64,000 bases of DNA from positions 124,001-188,000 of the forward strand of contig PMOI01000010.1 of assembly GCA_003162475.1 (NCBI GenBank), in the 5' to 3' direction. The notes below the pieces were generated by a model. The model worked only from the letters and a program-made list of their open reading frames with translations. It was not told the origin of the DNA and did not search any database. The position numbers and the translations under genes were made by a program. Shown here piece after piece: positions 44,684 to 53,805 of the stretch. The stretch is from Acidimicrobiaceae bacterium. Lineage in GTDB: Bacteria; Actinomycetota; Acidimicrobiia; Acidimicrobiales; RAAP-2. Numbering within the stretch: position 1 is the stretch's first letter; every line of letters begins with the position of its first letter.

Positions 44684-45982
44684 CTAGCCGACGAAGCCAC
44701 TCTTGCTTCGCTGCGCGGCGGGAAGCTGCTTCCACGCTTGGGACATGTTCTGCAGCGCCGAGAGAGGCGTTTGCTGGTTGGCGAGCACGGCGGGAAGCAC
44801 CTTGTCCGCGGCGTTGCCGACGTTGACTTGGATGTAGTTGTCCATCATCGGGTACGCCGTCATGTGGTCCTTCGTGACGAAGTTCAACATCTCCTGGTTC
44901 ACGGGGTTGGTCGTGGTCAAACCCTTGATGTCGGGAATGAGGCCAGCCTTGTTGATGATGCCACCGGCTTGGTTCGTCGTGAGAAAGTCCAAGAACTTAA
45001 ACGCGGCGGCCTTGTTCTTGGAGTACTTGGTGACCGAGAAACCGTCACCCGGGTACTCAACGACGCCCTTGATTGGCGTGACCGAGTAGGGCGGTACGAA
45101 AGCCGCGACGTTGGTACCCATCGTGCTCGTGTACTGCTGGGTGTCCCAGGTGCCGTCAACCATCATGGCCGCCTTGCCCTTCTCGAACTGCTGGATGTTG
45201 GCGGTATTGGTCAACACGTCGGAGTTGGTGTAGCCGAGCTTTTGCAGCGTCGCCCAGTTCTTCAACTGAGTGACGTTGGCCGACGACGTCCAGGGAATGG
45301 CGCCGTCGTAGAGGCCCTTCCAGTTCACCAACGTGTGAGCACCGATCATGAGGTAACTCATGTCGTACCACGGGTAGAACTCGGTGCTGATGGCCTGGCC
45401 ACCGTTGCCGTAGACCATGGGCTGGACGCCGATGGCCTTCAGTAACTTGCAGTCGGCCAGGAGCTGAGTCCAGTCCGTGGGAACGGTCTTGATGCCCGCC
45501 TTCGCGAAGAGCTTCTTGTTGTAGAAGCCGATGTAGAACTGCGTCTCGAGTGGCATGACGTACGCACCCTTGGACGCGTTAAAGTTTGGCGCTTCCCACT
45601 GCAAACCTTCCATCTTCGCGAGGTCCGCGGCCGGCACGTTGCCCTTCAGGTTGACGAGATAGCTCGAGTACTGAAGGTCGTAAATGCCCGTCCACATGAC
45701 CGCGAGGTCCGGCCCGTTGCCCGAGACCGCGGCCGACTGGAGCAACTGGAAGTAGTTCGTGCCCGGTTGGGCGACGATCTTGATGCTGATGTTCGGATTC
45801 AGTTTCTCGAAGGCCGCGACGAGATTCGTCGTGGCCACTGCGTTTTGCTCGGTGCCGTAGTTCTGCCAAAGCGTCAAGTTCGTGGTGGAGCTGGCGGAAG
45901 CTGGTCCGGCGGCGTAAAACGTCCCCGCCAGCATCAAAGCAGCCGTCGCCGCCCCAATTCCTCTGGTTCGTATCCGTTTCAA
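44684..45982 (-). CDS. Extracellular sugar-binding protein
   Basis: A 432-residue solute-binding protein of the MalE/UgpB type. It has a signal peptide (KRIRTRGIG, hydrophobic core, AGPASASS) without a lipobox Cys, then LTLWQNYGTE and the usual two-lobe fold with VMWTGIYDL and DGTWDTQQY. It hands a sugar to the permease genes downstream. TTG 45982 has GGGAGAA upstream; other starts up to 46051 are possible. Confidence 0.88.
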   Translation of the reverse strand: MKRIRTRGIGAATAALMLAGTFYAAGPASASSTTNLTLWQNYGTEQNAVATTNLVAAFEKLNPNISIKIVAQPGTNYFQLLQSAAVSGNGPDLAVMWTGIYDLQYSSYLVNLKGNVPAADLAKMEGLQWEAPNFNASKGAYVMPLETQFYIGFYNKKLFAKAGIKTVPTDWTQLLADCKLLKAIGVQPMVYGNGGQAISTEFYPWYDMSYLMIGAHTLVNWKGLYDGAIPWTSSANVTQLKNWATLQKLGYTNSDVLTNTANIQQFEKGKAAMMVDGTWDTQQYTSTMGTNVAAFVPPYSVTPIKGVVEYPGDGFSVTKYSKNKAAAFKFLDFLTTNQAGGIINKAGLIPDIKGLTTTNPVNQEMLNFVTKDHMTAYPMMDNYIQVNVGNAADKVLPAVLANQQTPLSALQNMSQAWKQLPAAQRSKSGFVG

Positions 45983-46047
45983 GGTTGTTCTCCCATAAAT
46001 AACTCGAAGTTCACGGTGAACTCCAACTCTCGTGAAGCTTGCACTTC

Positions 46048-47763
46048 TCAAGACCTCCCTACAACCGGCTCAACGAGGCGCGGCGCCTGGCCGCGCGGTT
46101 GAACCAAAAAATCGAAGTCGCAGCCCTCGGGGGCCTGGGTGACGTGGCGTCGATAGAGCTCGATGTAGCCGCGCGCGGCCCTGGTCGGCACGAAACTTAC
46201 GGGCCGACGCGCGGCGAGTTCGTCTTCGCTGACTTCGAGTTCGAGCACGCCCGCGTCGGCGTCGACTCGTATGACGTCACCGTCCCTCACCAAACCAATC
46301 ACCCCGCCGATCGCACCTTCGGGGGCCACGTGTAAGAACACGGTGCCGAAACTGGTGCCGCTCATGCGCGCGTCGGTGACGCGAACCATGTCGGTGACGC
46401 CGCGTTGCAAAAGTGGTTCGGGAATGGGAATCATTCCCCACTCGGGCATCCCTGGTCCCCCTACGGGGCCGACGCCACTAAAGACCAGGACCGCGTCGTC
46501 GGGGCACACCGCGTTGGCCCCGGTGCGCTCGGCCAGTTCGTCGTAGTTCTTGATCACGTACGCGGGGCCGCGGTGCTGCAGCAACGCCGGTGTCGCCGCG
46601 GAACGTTTGATGAGCGCGCCCGCCGGGGCGAGATTTCCTCGAACGACACGAAACGCTCCGTCGGCGTTGACGGGGTCGTCCACGTCATGCACGACGCCAT
46701 TCGCCGGCTTCGCGAGCGACTGCGTTTCGCCCATAGTGCTGCCGTCGGCCATGACCACGTCGGGGTGAAGACGCTCACCGAGGGAGCGAAAGACGGTGGG
46801 CAAGCCACCCGCGACGTCAAGGTCTTCCATCAGCGCACTACCCGAAGGCTCGACGTCCACGATCACGGGAGTGCTTCTGCTCAGTCGGTCGACGTCGCTC
46901 AAGGTGAGTTCGAGGCCGAGCCGACGGGCCATCGCCGTGAGATGAATGACGGCGTTCGTCGATCCCCCAATGGAACTGAGCACTACGAGGGCATTCTCCA
47001 GCGCTTCTCGCGGCACTTGGCGCTCGATACTCGATCCTTCGAGCACGAGTTCGACGCTGCGTCGACCAACGAGGTGAGCGATCTCCACGTGACGTGCGTC
47101 ACCCGCGGGGATCGACGTTGAGCCCGGCCACGCCAAACCAAGCGCCTCGGCGACTGCGCCCATTGACGACGCGGTACCCATGGTGTTGCACGAGCCCTTC
47201 CCCAGCGTCAACGCTCGCTCGAGATCGGCCCAGCGTTCGTCGGAGAGTTGTCCGGCGCGTCGTTCATCCCACAGGCGCCACAGATCCGTGCCCGTACCGA
47301 TCCGGCGACCCTCGAACACGGCGACGGGTCGTGGCCCCGAGGCCAGCAACAGCGTCGGCACATTCGTGCTGAAGGCCCCCATTAACGCACCGGGAACCGA
47401 CTTGTCACAGGCCGCCAACACCACGACGGCGTCCAGTGGTTGGCTTCGCAGGGACTCTTCGAGCTCCATTGCCAACAGATTGCGGTACAGCATCGAGGAA
47501 GGTTTCATGAGGTCTTCGCCGAGGGACATCACGGGAAACTCAACGGCGACGCCGCCGGCGGCAACGATACCTGCCTTCAACGGAGCAACGAGTTGCGCGA
47601 GGGGTTGGTTGCAGGGATTGAGATCACTCGCGGAGTTGGCGATGCCGATGATCGGACGACCACCCTGAGCGTCGACGTCGGCGCCACCCATTCGCAGAGC
47701 GACGCGGCTATCGAGGGCGACTTCGTCGTCACCTCGTACCCAGCGGTCGCTCCGTAGGCTCAC
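46048..47763 (-). CDS. IlvD/Edd family sugar-acid dehydratase
   Basis: A 571-residue dehydratase beginning with LRSDRW, typical of L-arabonate and D-xylonate dehydratases. All three Fe-S ligands are present: NPCNQP (Cys51), ACDKSVPG and GKGSCNTMG. The C-terminal domain has VRVTDARMSGTSFGTVFLHV. It should dehydrate a pentonate to a 2-keto-3-deoxypentonate. The GTG start overlaps the stop of the upstream gene (GTGA). It belongs to the sugar-acid cluster. Confidence 0.9.
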   Translation of the reverse strand: MSLRSDRWVRGDDEVALDSRVALRMGGADVDAQGGRPIIGIANSASDLNPCNQPLAQLVAPLKAGIVAAGGVAVEFPVMSLGEDLMKPSSMLYRNLLAMELEESLRSQPLDAVVVLAACDKSVPGALMGAFSTNVPTLLLASGPRPVAVFEGRRIGTGTDLWRLWDERRAGQLSDERWADLERALTLGKGSCNTMGTASSMGAVAEALGLAWPGSTSIPAGDARHVEIAHLVGRRSVELVLEGSSIERQVPREALENALVVLSSIGGSTNAVIHLTAMARRLGLELTLSDVDRLSRSTPVIVDVEPSGSALMEDLDVAGGLPTVFRSLGERLHPDVVMADGSTMGETQSLAKPANGVVHDVDDPVNADGAFRVVRGNLAPAGALIKRSAATPALLQHRGPAYVIKNYDELAERTGANAVCPDDAVLVFSGVGPVGGPGMPEWGMIPIPEPLLQRGVTDMVRVTDARMSGTSFGTVFLHVAPEGAIGGVIGLVRDGDVIRVDADAGVLELEVSEDELAARRPVSFVPTRAARGYIELYRRHVTQAPEGCDFDFLVQPRGQAPRLVEPVVGRS

Positions 47764-48701
47764 GGTTCGGGGACTCCAATGCCTTCGGCGCCGGGCTTGG
47801 AGATCGTGAGATCGAGCGGCGAAAGGTCCAGCCACTCGAGCGCGATTTGGGCGCGACGCACCTTCTCTCGTACGTTGCCGACCACGTCGTTGACCAGGTG
47901 TTGACCAGCCGGATAGACCGGGCGAGCGTTACGAAGTCCGAACTTCGCGTACAGCGGCGCGGCCACGATGGCGATCTCAGCGAGTTCGTGGCCCCGAACG
48001 ACGCCCCCCATGGCGTCGGGCGACTCGAGGTAGAGGTCGATGGGCGCGTCCGAGAGCGTACGAATCTCCGCGAGTTCTGTGAGCGAAATATCACTCGGTA
48101 CGTTCACCGTGGTCCCGCCCAGGGTAACGAGCTGGCGGAACGTGACGGGATTCGACGGCGCCAGCACGGCCGAGATCTTCCACACGATGTTGTTCGGCAG
48201 TTCGCCAGCGTTCACCATTGAACTGAGGACCTCCATGAGACCCGTGTCGGCGATAAGAAAGCCCCGGATGCCCGCGTCCACGGCACGCTCAATGTCCTCA
48301 ATGGCGTAGCGCAACTGGTGAAAGCCTCGTAGGCGGCCCGAGAACAGCAGCCCGTCGGGACTGCGCACGGCGCCGCCGATGCCGAACTCCTCGCGGGGTC
48401 CCACGAAGAGGTTGACCTCGATACCTTCATCGGCGCCGATCTGCGCCATGGTGGCGAGATCGTCCTTTGACAACAACATGGCGCCGCTGCCCTGAGAGGC
48501 GCGGTGGATCGGTACCTTGCGCTCACGAGCTTCCTCGACGACGGCGCGCAGCGCGTCGGGGTTTTCGACGCTCGGGATCTCAATTCGAAAGTGAGCACCG
48601 TCGGGAAACCGAGCCTCGCTTGGCGTGAGTGCGACGCCGAGCGCACCGACGTGTCGAGACAGCGCGGCGGATCCTCGGGGGCTACCAGCACCGTTATTCA
48701 T
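47760..48701 (-). CDS. Peptidase U32-like TIM-barrel protein of unknown role
   Basis: A 313-residue protein. The FRIEIPSVENPDALRAVVEE start, HRASQGSGAML and the LIADTGLMEVL and NVPSDISL segments look like a TIM barrel of the type usually labelled U32-family peptidase. I see no protease motif. It is coupled to the dehydratase gene (GTGA overlap) in a sugar-acid cluster, so a small-molecule enzyme is more likely than a protease. The ATG at 48701 has AAAGG upstream. Confidence 0.65.
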   Translation of the reverse strand: MNNGAGSPRGSAALSRHVGALGVALTPSEARFPDGAHFRIEIPSVENPDALRAVVEEARERKVPIHRASQGSGAMLLSKDDLATMAQIGADEGIEVNLFVGPREEFGIGGAVRSPDGLLFSGRLRGFHQLRYAIEDIERAVDAGIRGFLIADTGLMEVLSSMVNAGELPNNIVWKISAVLAPSNPVTFRQLVTLGGTTVNVPSDISLTELAEIRTLSDAPIDLYLESPDAMGGVVRGHELAEIAIVAAPLYAKFGLRNARPVYPAGQHLVNDVVGNVREKVRRAQIALEWLDLSPLDLTISKPGAEGIGVPEP

Positions 48702-48720
48702 GTTGAACCTTTCTCTCGCA

Positions 48721-49893
48721 CTACTGCAATACCTTGAGTGCACTACGCCGTGATCCGTGAGGACCCTCGAGCACCGGCCACGAGGGCGTGGGCGTGAGCC
48801 ACTCGAGTCCCGCGTTCACGAGGTAGGTCTCTTCGATCTTGGCGCCACCGCGAAGGCTAGGGTTCCACGCGACCGCGGTGTTGGCGGCGCGCGCAAGATC
48901 CCAGTACGGCGACGCGTACTGCGTCGGGGCGAGTTCGAACTCGCGTTGTTCAAAGCCAATGGGACCACCTTGAAAGTGTTCCCGCCAGGCGTTGGGTTGA
49001 CCGACGGCGCTATAACCAGACGCGAGGGCCCTTATCGTCTCACCCCACGTGCCTCCGGGTAGCGACGCTTCGAGGACGGCGTCGTTCACGGCGTCGAGTG
49101 TCTTCATCAACGTGACGATCTCGTCGTTCGCGTGACGAACGCAGAGGCGCGTCGCTGCCACGTGCAGACCGGCGCGCTTGGCGACGACTACCGCCATGAT
49201 CGCGTCGCTAAGGACGTCACCGACTGCCAGCGGGTGGCGAAGTGTGCGTAGGCGTTCGTCGCCGCCAACGATGAGACAGACGGCCTTGGCGCCCTCGGCC
49301 TCGAGCGCGCTGCTGATAACGGCCGCCGTGTCGAAGTCCGTCGAAGCGCCCGGCGTCCAGGCGTCGATGCCGGCGCCCAGGGCGTTGCCCACCAACAATC
49401 CGAGCTCACGGAGCTCTTCTTGGTCGGCGTCCGAAAGTACCATCCGCGCCCCCACGAGATGATCTCGAATGTTGTCACCAAAGGCGTCGTTGTCGCTCAG
49501 CAGTTCGCTCGGTGCGACGTCAGCGTACGAACAGGCCAGCGCGAGGGGCGCGTCCGCGTCGTACCACGGCGCGCGAAGAACGTCCCAGCCCAAGGCGCGC
49601 ACGTGGAAGTCGCTCTCGAAGCGCGGTGCTTCGATCTCACTCGTGATGAGCGCGGACCCTTGCGCGCAGTCGAGGATCCACAGCGGATCACTTCCTGCCG
49701 TTACGTCGATGGGATCGGACATTCCTCCGCTTCGCCAGTTCACCGAACCGGGCGATGTCAAGAGAAGTGGGCGAGCGTTGAAGGTCTCTCGTAACGTGTC
49801 GGTCGCGCGTTTCGCCGCGTTCGCTCGACGACCCATCCGGGCCAGCCTGTTCGGCAGTGCAAAACGCGTGTCGGAATTGATAAGTGCATCCAA
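48721..49893 (-). CDS. M24 fold protein with lost metal ligands
   Basis: A 390-residue protein with the creatinase/aminopeptidase pita-bread fold by pattern: HFQGGPIGFEQREFEL near the end, and NAGLEWLTPT at the C-terminus. In active M24 peptidases two Asp residues in DxG and D(I/V)TR segments bind metal; here that region reads VVVAKRAGLHVAATRLCV, without them. It is probably not a peptidase. It is the first gene of the minus-strand sugar-acid cluster, with its start close to the divergent iclR gene. Confidence 0.65.
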   Translation of the reverse strand: MDALINSDTRFALPNRLARMGRRANAAKRATDTLRETFNARPLLLTSPGSVNWRSGGMSDPIDVTAGSDPLWILDCAQGSALITSEIEAPRFESDFHVRALGWDVLRAPWYDADAPLALACSYADVAPSELLSDNDAFGDNIRDHLVGARMVLSDADQEELRELGLLVGNALGAGIDAWTPGASTDFDTAAVISSALEAEGAKAVCLIVGGDERLRTLRHPLAVGDVLSDAIMAVVVAKRAGLHVAATRLCVRHANDEIVTLMKTLDAVNDAVLEASLPGGTWGETIRALASGYSAVGQPNAWREHFQGGPIGFEQREFELAPTQYASPYWDLARAANTAVAWNPSLRGGAKIEETYLVNAGLEWLTPTPSWPVLEGPHGSRRSALKVLQ

Positions 49894-49927
49894 GCACGTT
49901 GAACGAGCCCGGTCAAGTTAAAGGACA

Positions 49928-49953
49928 TTGTTACCGCAACATTTCCGTATAGT
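49928..49953 (+). promoter_or_regulatory. Promoter and palindrome upstream of iclR
   Basis: A -10 like TATAGT is at 49948-49953. The TGTTaccgcAACA palindrome (49929-49941) lies upstream of it and is a candidate operator. Transcription would start about at the ATG (49962), so the iclR mRNA may be leaderless. The divergent cluster gene starts at 49893, so the palindrome lies in a shared regulatory region. Confidence 0.5.
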
Positions 49954-49961
49954 GTTTTGCC

Positions 49962-50771
49962 ATGCCGAACATAAGTAAATTTGCCGACGAAAACCGATAC
50001 CAGGTTCAGTCCGTCGCACGCGCGGCGAACCTCTTGAACGAGATCGCGAACCAGGGCGCGAGTGGGCTGAGCGTCACGGAAATCTCCGTACGACTCGGTG
50101 TGGCGAAGAGCACCGCGCTCGCGCTCGCGCGCACGTTGGCCGCGGCGGGTCTACTGCGCGGTGTGGATCCGGGACCGCGCTACGTCTTGGGGCTCAACCT
50201 CCTTCGACTCGGCGACCTCGTCGGCCAGCAGACCTCGATCGCCGAGTTGGGCTTGCCAACGCTGCGCGACCTTTCGACGGTGACGGGAATGACCGCGCGT
50301 CTGGCGATGAACGAAGCCGGCTATCCCGTCTTCTTGGAGCGCATTGACGGCGAAGGCTCGATTCGTTTTCACGCGCCCCTCGGCCAGCGCGAGGAACCGC
50401 ACGCGACTGCCGCGGGAAAGGCCATCCTCGCGCACCTTCTCGACGTCGACGTTCGACTCTTGCTCGGCGAAGCGGGTATGGCGCGCTACACGCCCAAGAC
50501 CCTCACTGACGTCGAGTCGCTCATGCGCGAGCTCGAGCGAGTGCGCAGTGAGGGCTACGCGCTCGACGACGAAGAAGAGGCCGAAGGCGTGTTCTGCGTG
50601 GGTTCGGCGTTCTTCGATCATCAGGGCCAGTGCGCGGGAGCTCTCAGTGTGACCGGTTTGAAGGTTGACCTACCGTTGCGCGAAGTTCGCCAGCTCGGCG
50701 TCACCGTTCGTGAGCACGCCGACCGTCTTAGTTCGATGCTGGGAGGCGTTCGTCCACGAGGCGCCCAGTGA
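49962..50771 (+). CDS. IclR-family transcriptional regulator
   Basis: A 269-residue regulator with an N-terminal winged helix (about 15-80; VTEISVRLGVAKSTALALARTL) and a C-terminal effector domain (about 90-260; RFHAPLGQREEPHATAAGKAILAHL). IclR proteins sense small carboxylates or sugar acids. Divergent from the sugar-acid cluster, it probably controls that cluster and itself. The next gene overlaps by 4 bases (GTGA). Confidence 0.9.
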   Translation: MPNISKFADENRYQVQSVARAANLLNEIANQGASGLSVTEISVRLGVAKSTALALARTLAAAGLLRGVDPGPRYVLGLNLLRLGDLVGQQTSIAELGLPTLRDLSTVTGMTARLAMNEAGYPVFLERIDGEGSIRFHAPLGQREEPHATAAGKAILAHLLDVDVRLLLGEAGMARYTPKTLTDVESLMRELERVRSEGYALDDEEEAEGVFCVGSAFFDHQGQCAGALSVTGLKVDLPLREVRQLGVTVREHADRLSSMLGGVRPRGAQ

Positions 50772-51775
50772 AAGCGTTCGTCGTTCGCGAGCCGGGCGAC
50801 GTCGCGCTGCGCGAGTGGCCCGAACCGGACCACGTTGAAGGTGAAGTACTCGTCACGCCCTTACTCGCCGGCGTCTGTGGCACTGATCTGGAACTCATCG
50901 ACGGTTCCATCGATCTCGCGTACGTGCGCTACCCGCTCGTACTCGGCCACGAATGGGTAGGTCGTCTCGAAGACGACGTCGCCAACGTTGGGCCAGCGGG
51001 CACTCACGTCGTTGTTGAAGGCATCATTTCCTGCGGCGTCTGTGCCGCGTGCGATCGCGGCGCGAGCAATCTTTGCGAGGTCTACGACGAGATTGGCTTC
51101 ACGCGAGCGGGCGCCCTTTCCGAACACGTGAGCGTGCCTCGTGGTCTCGTGCACGCTCTAGGTGACGACGTGGTGCTCGATGACGCCGTGCTGATCGAAC
51201 CCATGGCGGTCGTCTGGCGCGCGATGACGCGCGTGCCGCTTCGACGCGGCCTGCGCGTGGGGATCGTCGGCGATGGGACGATCGCGCTTCTTGCGGCGCA
51301 CCTGGTGCAGCTCTTCGAGCCGTCGAGCACGACCGTCATCGGTCGCCGCGACGAGCAGCGTGACCTCGCGACAGGCGCGGGCGCCGACGAGTTCACGGTT
51401 GAAACGCCCCTCGGTACTTTCGACCTCGTCATCGAAGCCGCGGGTTCGGGCGCGGCGGTGGCGTCAGCGATCGATCTCTGCGCCCGAGGGGGGATGGTCA
51501 TACTGCTCGGACTTCCGCCACACGGTACGAAGGTTGCACTCGCGCCCGACGATCTCGTCAACAACGACCTGATCATCCAGGGAAGCTTCTCGTACACGCG
51601 AAGCGCCTTCGCGGACGTGGTGGGTCGGGTGAACAGTGGCGACCTACGACCCTCGTTTCTCATCACCCACCGCTTCACGCTGGATGACTCGCCCGCGGCC
51701 GTCGACGCACTTCGCGGGGCCGTGGCGACGAGCGAACCCCGCGGCAAGGTCGTCATCGACCTCACGCGGGTTTAG
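50768..51775 (+). CDS. Zinc-dependent alcohol/sugar dehydrogenase
   Basis: A medium-chain dehydrogenase of 335 residues: catalytic zinc site GVCGTDLELI and GHEWVGRL, a structural zinc loop CGVCAACDRGASNLC, and an NAD-binding GIVGDGTIALLA. The position behind iclR and the cluster content suggest that it oxidises an aldose to a lactone, replacing the usual SDR-type sugar dehydrogenase. The assignment to a sugar is inference. Its stop codon overlaps the convergent peptidase E gene. Confidence 0.8.
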   Translation: MKAFVVREPGDVALREWPEPDHVEGEVLVTPLLAGVCGTDLELIDGSIDLAYVRYPLVLGHEWVGRLEDDVANVGPAGTHVVVEGIISCGVCAACDRGASNLCEVYDEIGFTRAGALSEHVSVPRGLVHALGDDVVLDDAVLIEPMAVVWRAMTRVPLRRGLRVGIVGDGTIALLAAHLVQLFEPSSTTVIGRRDEQRDLATGAGADEFTVETPLGTFDLVIEAAGSGAAVASAIDLCARGGMVILLGLPPHGTKVALAPDDLVNNDLIIQGSFSYTRSAFADVVGRVNSGDLRPSFLITHRFTLDDSPAAVDALRGAVATSEPRGKVVIDLTRV

Positions 51776-52509
51776 CTAAAACTCTGGCCCACCCCGACGC
51801 GGGTTTCGACGACCTCGCCGGCGCGCAGTTCCACTCGGTACGCGGCGGGACCCGACGTCACGTCGAGCGCACTGTCGCCAACGACCATCGTGGCCTCGGT
51901 CCCTTCGTACCAAAGTCCCACGTGATCATCGGTGGCGTAGGCGAGTGGCGACAAGGTTCCGTCAAGCAAGAGTTGATGCAGGAGCGGGCGACGCTGCGCC
52001 TCGGAGTCGTAGTGCACGCCGTTGGCGTACGGCAAGAAACCGAGCCCGTTCGTCACGGGCTGCAGTGTCGGGCCAAAGGAGTCCGTCGGGCCGCCCTCGT
52101 GCCAACAGAGACTGCCGGCCGAGACGCCGCCCAAGATGACGCCACTCCGCCACGCCTCGCGCATCGCTTCGTCGACGCCGTGCAGTCGCCACAGGGCGAG
52201 GAGGTTCGCGACCGATCCTCCGCCGACCCAGACGAAGTCACTGCCACCGAGCCGCTCGGTGGGGTCGGCTGAGGGCTGGGGAAAGAGCTTCAATTCGGTG
52301 ACGTCACAGCCCGCCGCGTTGAAGGCCTCGTACAACAGCGCGTAGTAGAGACTCGGGTCACCGCTGGCCGTTTCGACGAGACACACTCGCGGACGGTCCT
52401 TCTTCGTGAGCGCGAGTCCGTCGAGAACCATTTGACCAAGGCGCCAAGACATCTGAACGGGACCCGCGACCATGCCGCCGGACGTCGCGAGTATTCGTGG
52501 TTTTTTCAT
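51772..52509 (-). CDS. Peptidase E-like (S51) protein
   Basis: A 245-residue protein with WVGGGSVANLLALW and the nucleophile Ser in GGVSAGSLCWHEGG, typical of the peptidase E (aspartyl dipeptidase) family. It would cleave Asp-X dipeptides or related small substrates in the cytosol. The gene ends convergently with the alcohol dehydrogenase gene. Confidence 0.85.
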   Translation of the reverse strand: MKKPRILATSGGMVAGPVQMSWRLGQMVLDGLALTKKDRPRVCLVETASGDPSLYYALLYEAFNAAGCDVTELKLFPQPSADPTERLGGSDFVWVGGGSVANLLALWRLHGVDEAMREAWRSGVILGGVSAGSLCWHEGGPTDSFGPTLQPVTNGLGFLPYANGVHYDSEAQRRPLLHQLLLDGTLSPLAYATDDHVGLWYEGTEATMVVGDSALDVTSGPAAYRVELRAGEVVETRVGVGQSFS

Positions 52510-52598
52510 GACACCGTTTTAGTTCACCTCAAGGCGACGACGACGACGTAGCACGCTGCCTAGTATTCGGGTCACGCCTCCATCAACAAAGGAGATTC

Positions 52599-53798
52599 AT
52601 GATCACGAGTGAAGCGGTCCTTGACGCGTTAATCGACGAACTCGTCACGGCCTTCCCACCTTCGACCACGAAACCGGTTGATTTCCTGGGTGAGCAGTTC
52701 GATCGAGGTCTTGCGTGGACGCACTTTCCACTCGGTCATGGGGGGCTCGGCCTCACGCCGGCCGATCAACTACACGCGCTTCGCCGCCTCTCGAAGCTCG
52801 GCGCGCCGAGCGCGGTGGGTCGCAACGTCATTGGCTACGGCATGGTGGCGCCGACCATCGTCGCGCACGGTACCGAAGAGCAGAAGGAGCGGTTCTTGCG
52901 TCCGCTCTTCACGGGCGAGGAGATCTGGTGCCAGCTCTTCTCCGAGCCCGGGGCCGGGTCCGACGTCGCCGGGCTCGCCACGCGCGCTGAGCGCGACGGC
53001 GACGAGTGGATTCTGACGGGACAAAAGGTCTGGACGACACTCGCGCACGAATCGCAGTTCGGCCTCTTGATCGCTCGCACCAATCCCGACGTGCCCAAGC
53101 ACAAGGGCATCACGGCCTTCCTCGTGGACATGCACGCGCCCGGCGTGGAGGTGCTGCCGCTCTACCAAGCGACCGGCGAAGCGGAGTTCAACGAGTGTTT
53201 CTTCACCGAGACGCGCGTTCCCGACAACCGTCGACTGGGCGGCGTTGGTGAAGGATGGGGCGTGTCGATCACCACGTTGATGAACGAACGCGTCTCGATC
53301 GGCGGCACCGTACCACCGAGGGGATCGGGCCTCATTGGTGAGGCGCTCAAGATCTGGCGCCAGCGTTGGTCCACTCGAGGCGACGCGCACGCGCTCGCCG
53401 TTCGTAGTGACTTCATGCAGGCGTGGGTGAGAAACGAAGTCGCTCGACTGACGAACTGGCGCGCGAGCGATCTTCGCCGCGCCGGTACGCCGGGCCCGGA
53501 AGGTGCCGTCGCGAAGTTGGCCTTCGCCGAAGAGAATCAACGTACCAGTGAACTGTGCGTCAACCTCATGGGTGCCGAGGGAATGCTCTACGGCTCGAAC
53601 TATCCCCAGGTACGCCCCACCGAGTCGGCGATGACGGGCGGCGACATGCGCAAGGCCTTCATCCGCATGCGCGCGAACTCCATCGAAGGCGGCACGAGCG
53701 AAGTGATGCGCAACATAATTGGCGAGCGCGTGCTGGGACTTCCGGGCGAACCACGCAACGACAAAGACGTCGCGTGGAAGGACGTACCGCGAAGCTAG
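52599..53798 (+). CDS. Acyl-CoA dehydrogenase
   Basis: A 399-residue FAD enzyme: WCQLFSEPGAGSDVAGL (FAD and substrate loop), DEWILTGQKVWTTLAHES and the C-terminal EGGTSEVMRNIIGERVLGLP. It should oxidise an acyl-CoA to the enoyl-CoA. The substrate cannot be told. It is divergent from the peptidase E gene. Confidence 0.9.
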   Translation: MITSEAVLDALIDELVTAFPPSTTKPVDFLGEQFDRGLAWTHFPLGHGGLGLTPADQLHALRRLSKLGAPSAVGRNVIGYGMVAPTIVAHGTEEQKERFLRPLFTGEEIWCQLFSEPGAGSDVAGLATRAERDGDEWILTGQKVWTTLAHESQFGLLIARTNPDVPKHKGITAFLVDMHAPGVEVLPLYQATGEAEFNECFFTETRVPDNRRLGGVGEGWGVSITTLMNERVSIGGTVPPRGSGLIGEALKIWRQRWSTRGDAHALAVRSDFMQAWVRNEVARLTNWRASDLRRAGTPGPEGAVAKLAFAEENQRTSELCVNLMGAEGMLYGSNYPQVRPTESAMTGGDMRKAFIRMRANSIEGGTSEVMRNIIGERVLGLPGEPRNDKDVAWKDVPRS

Positions 53799-53805
53799 TG
53801 ACGAC

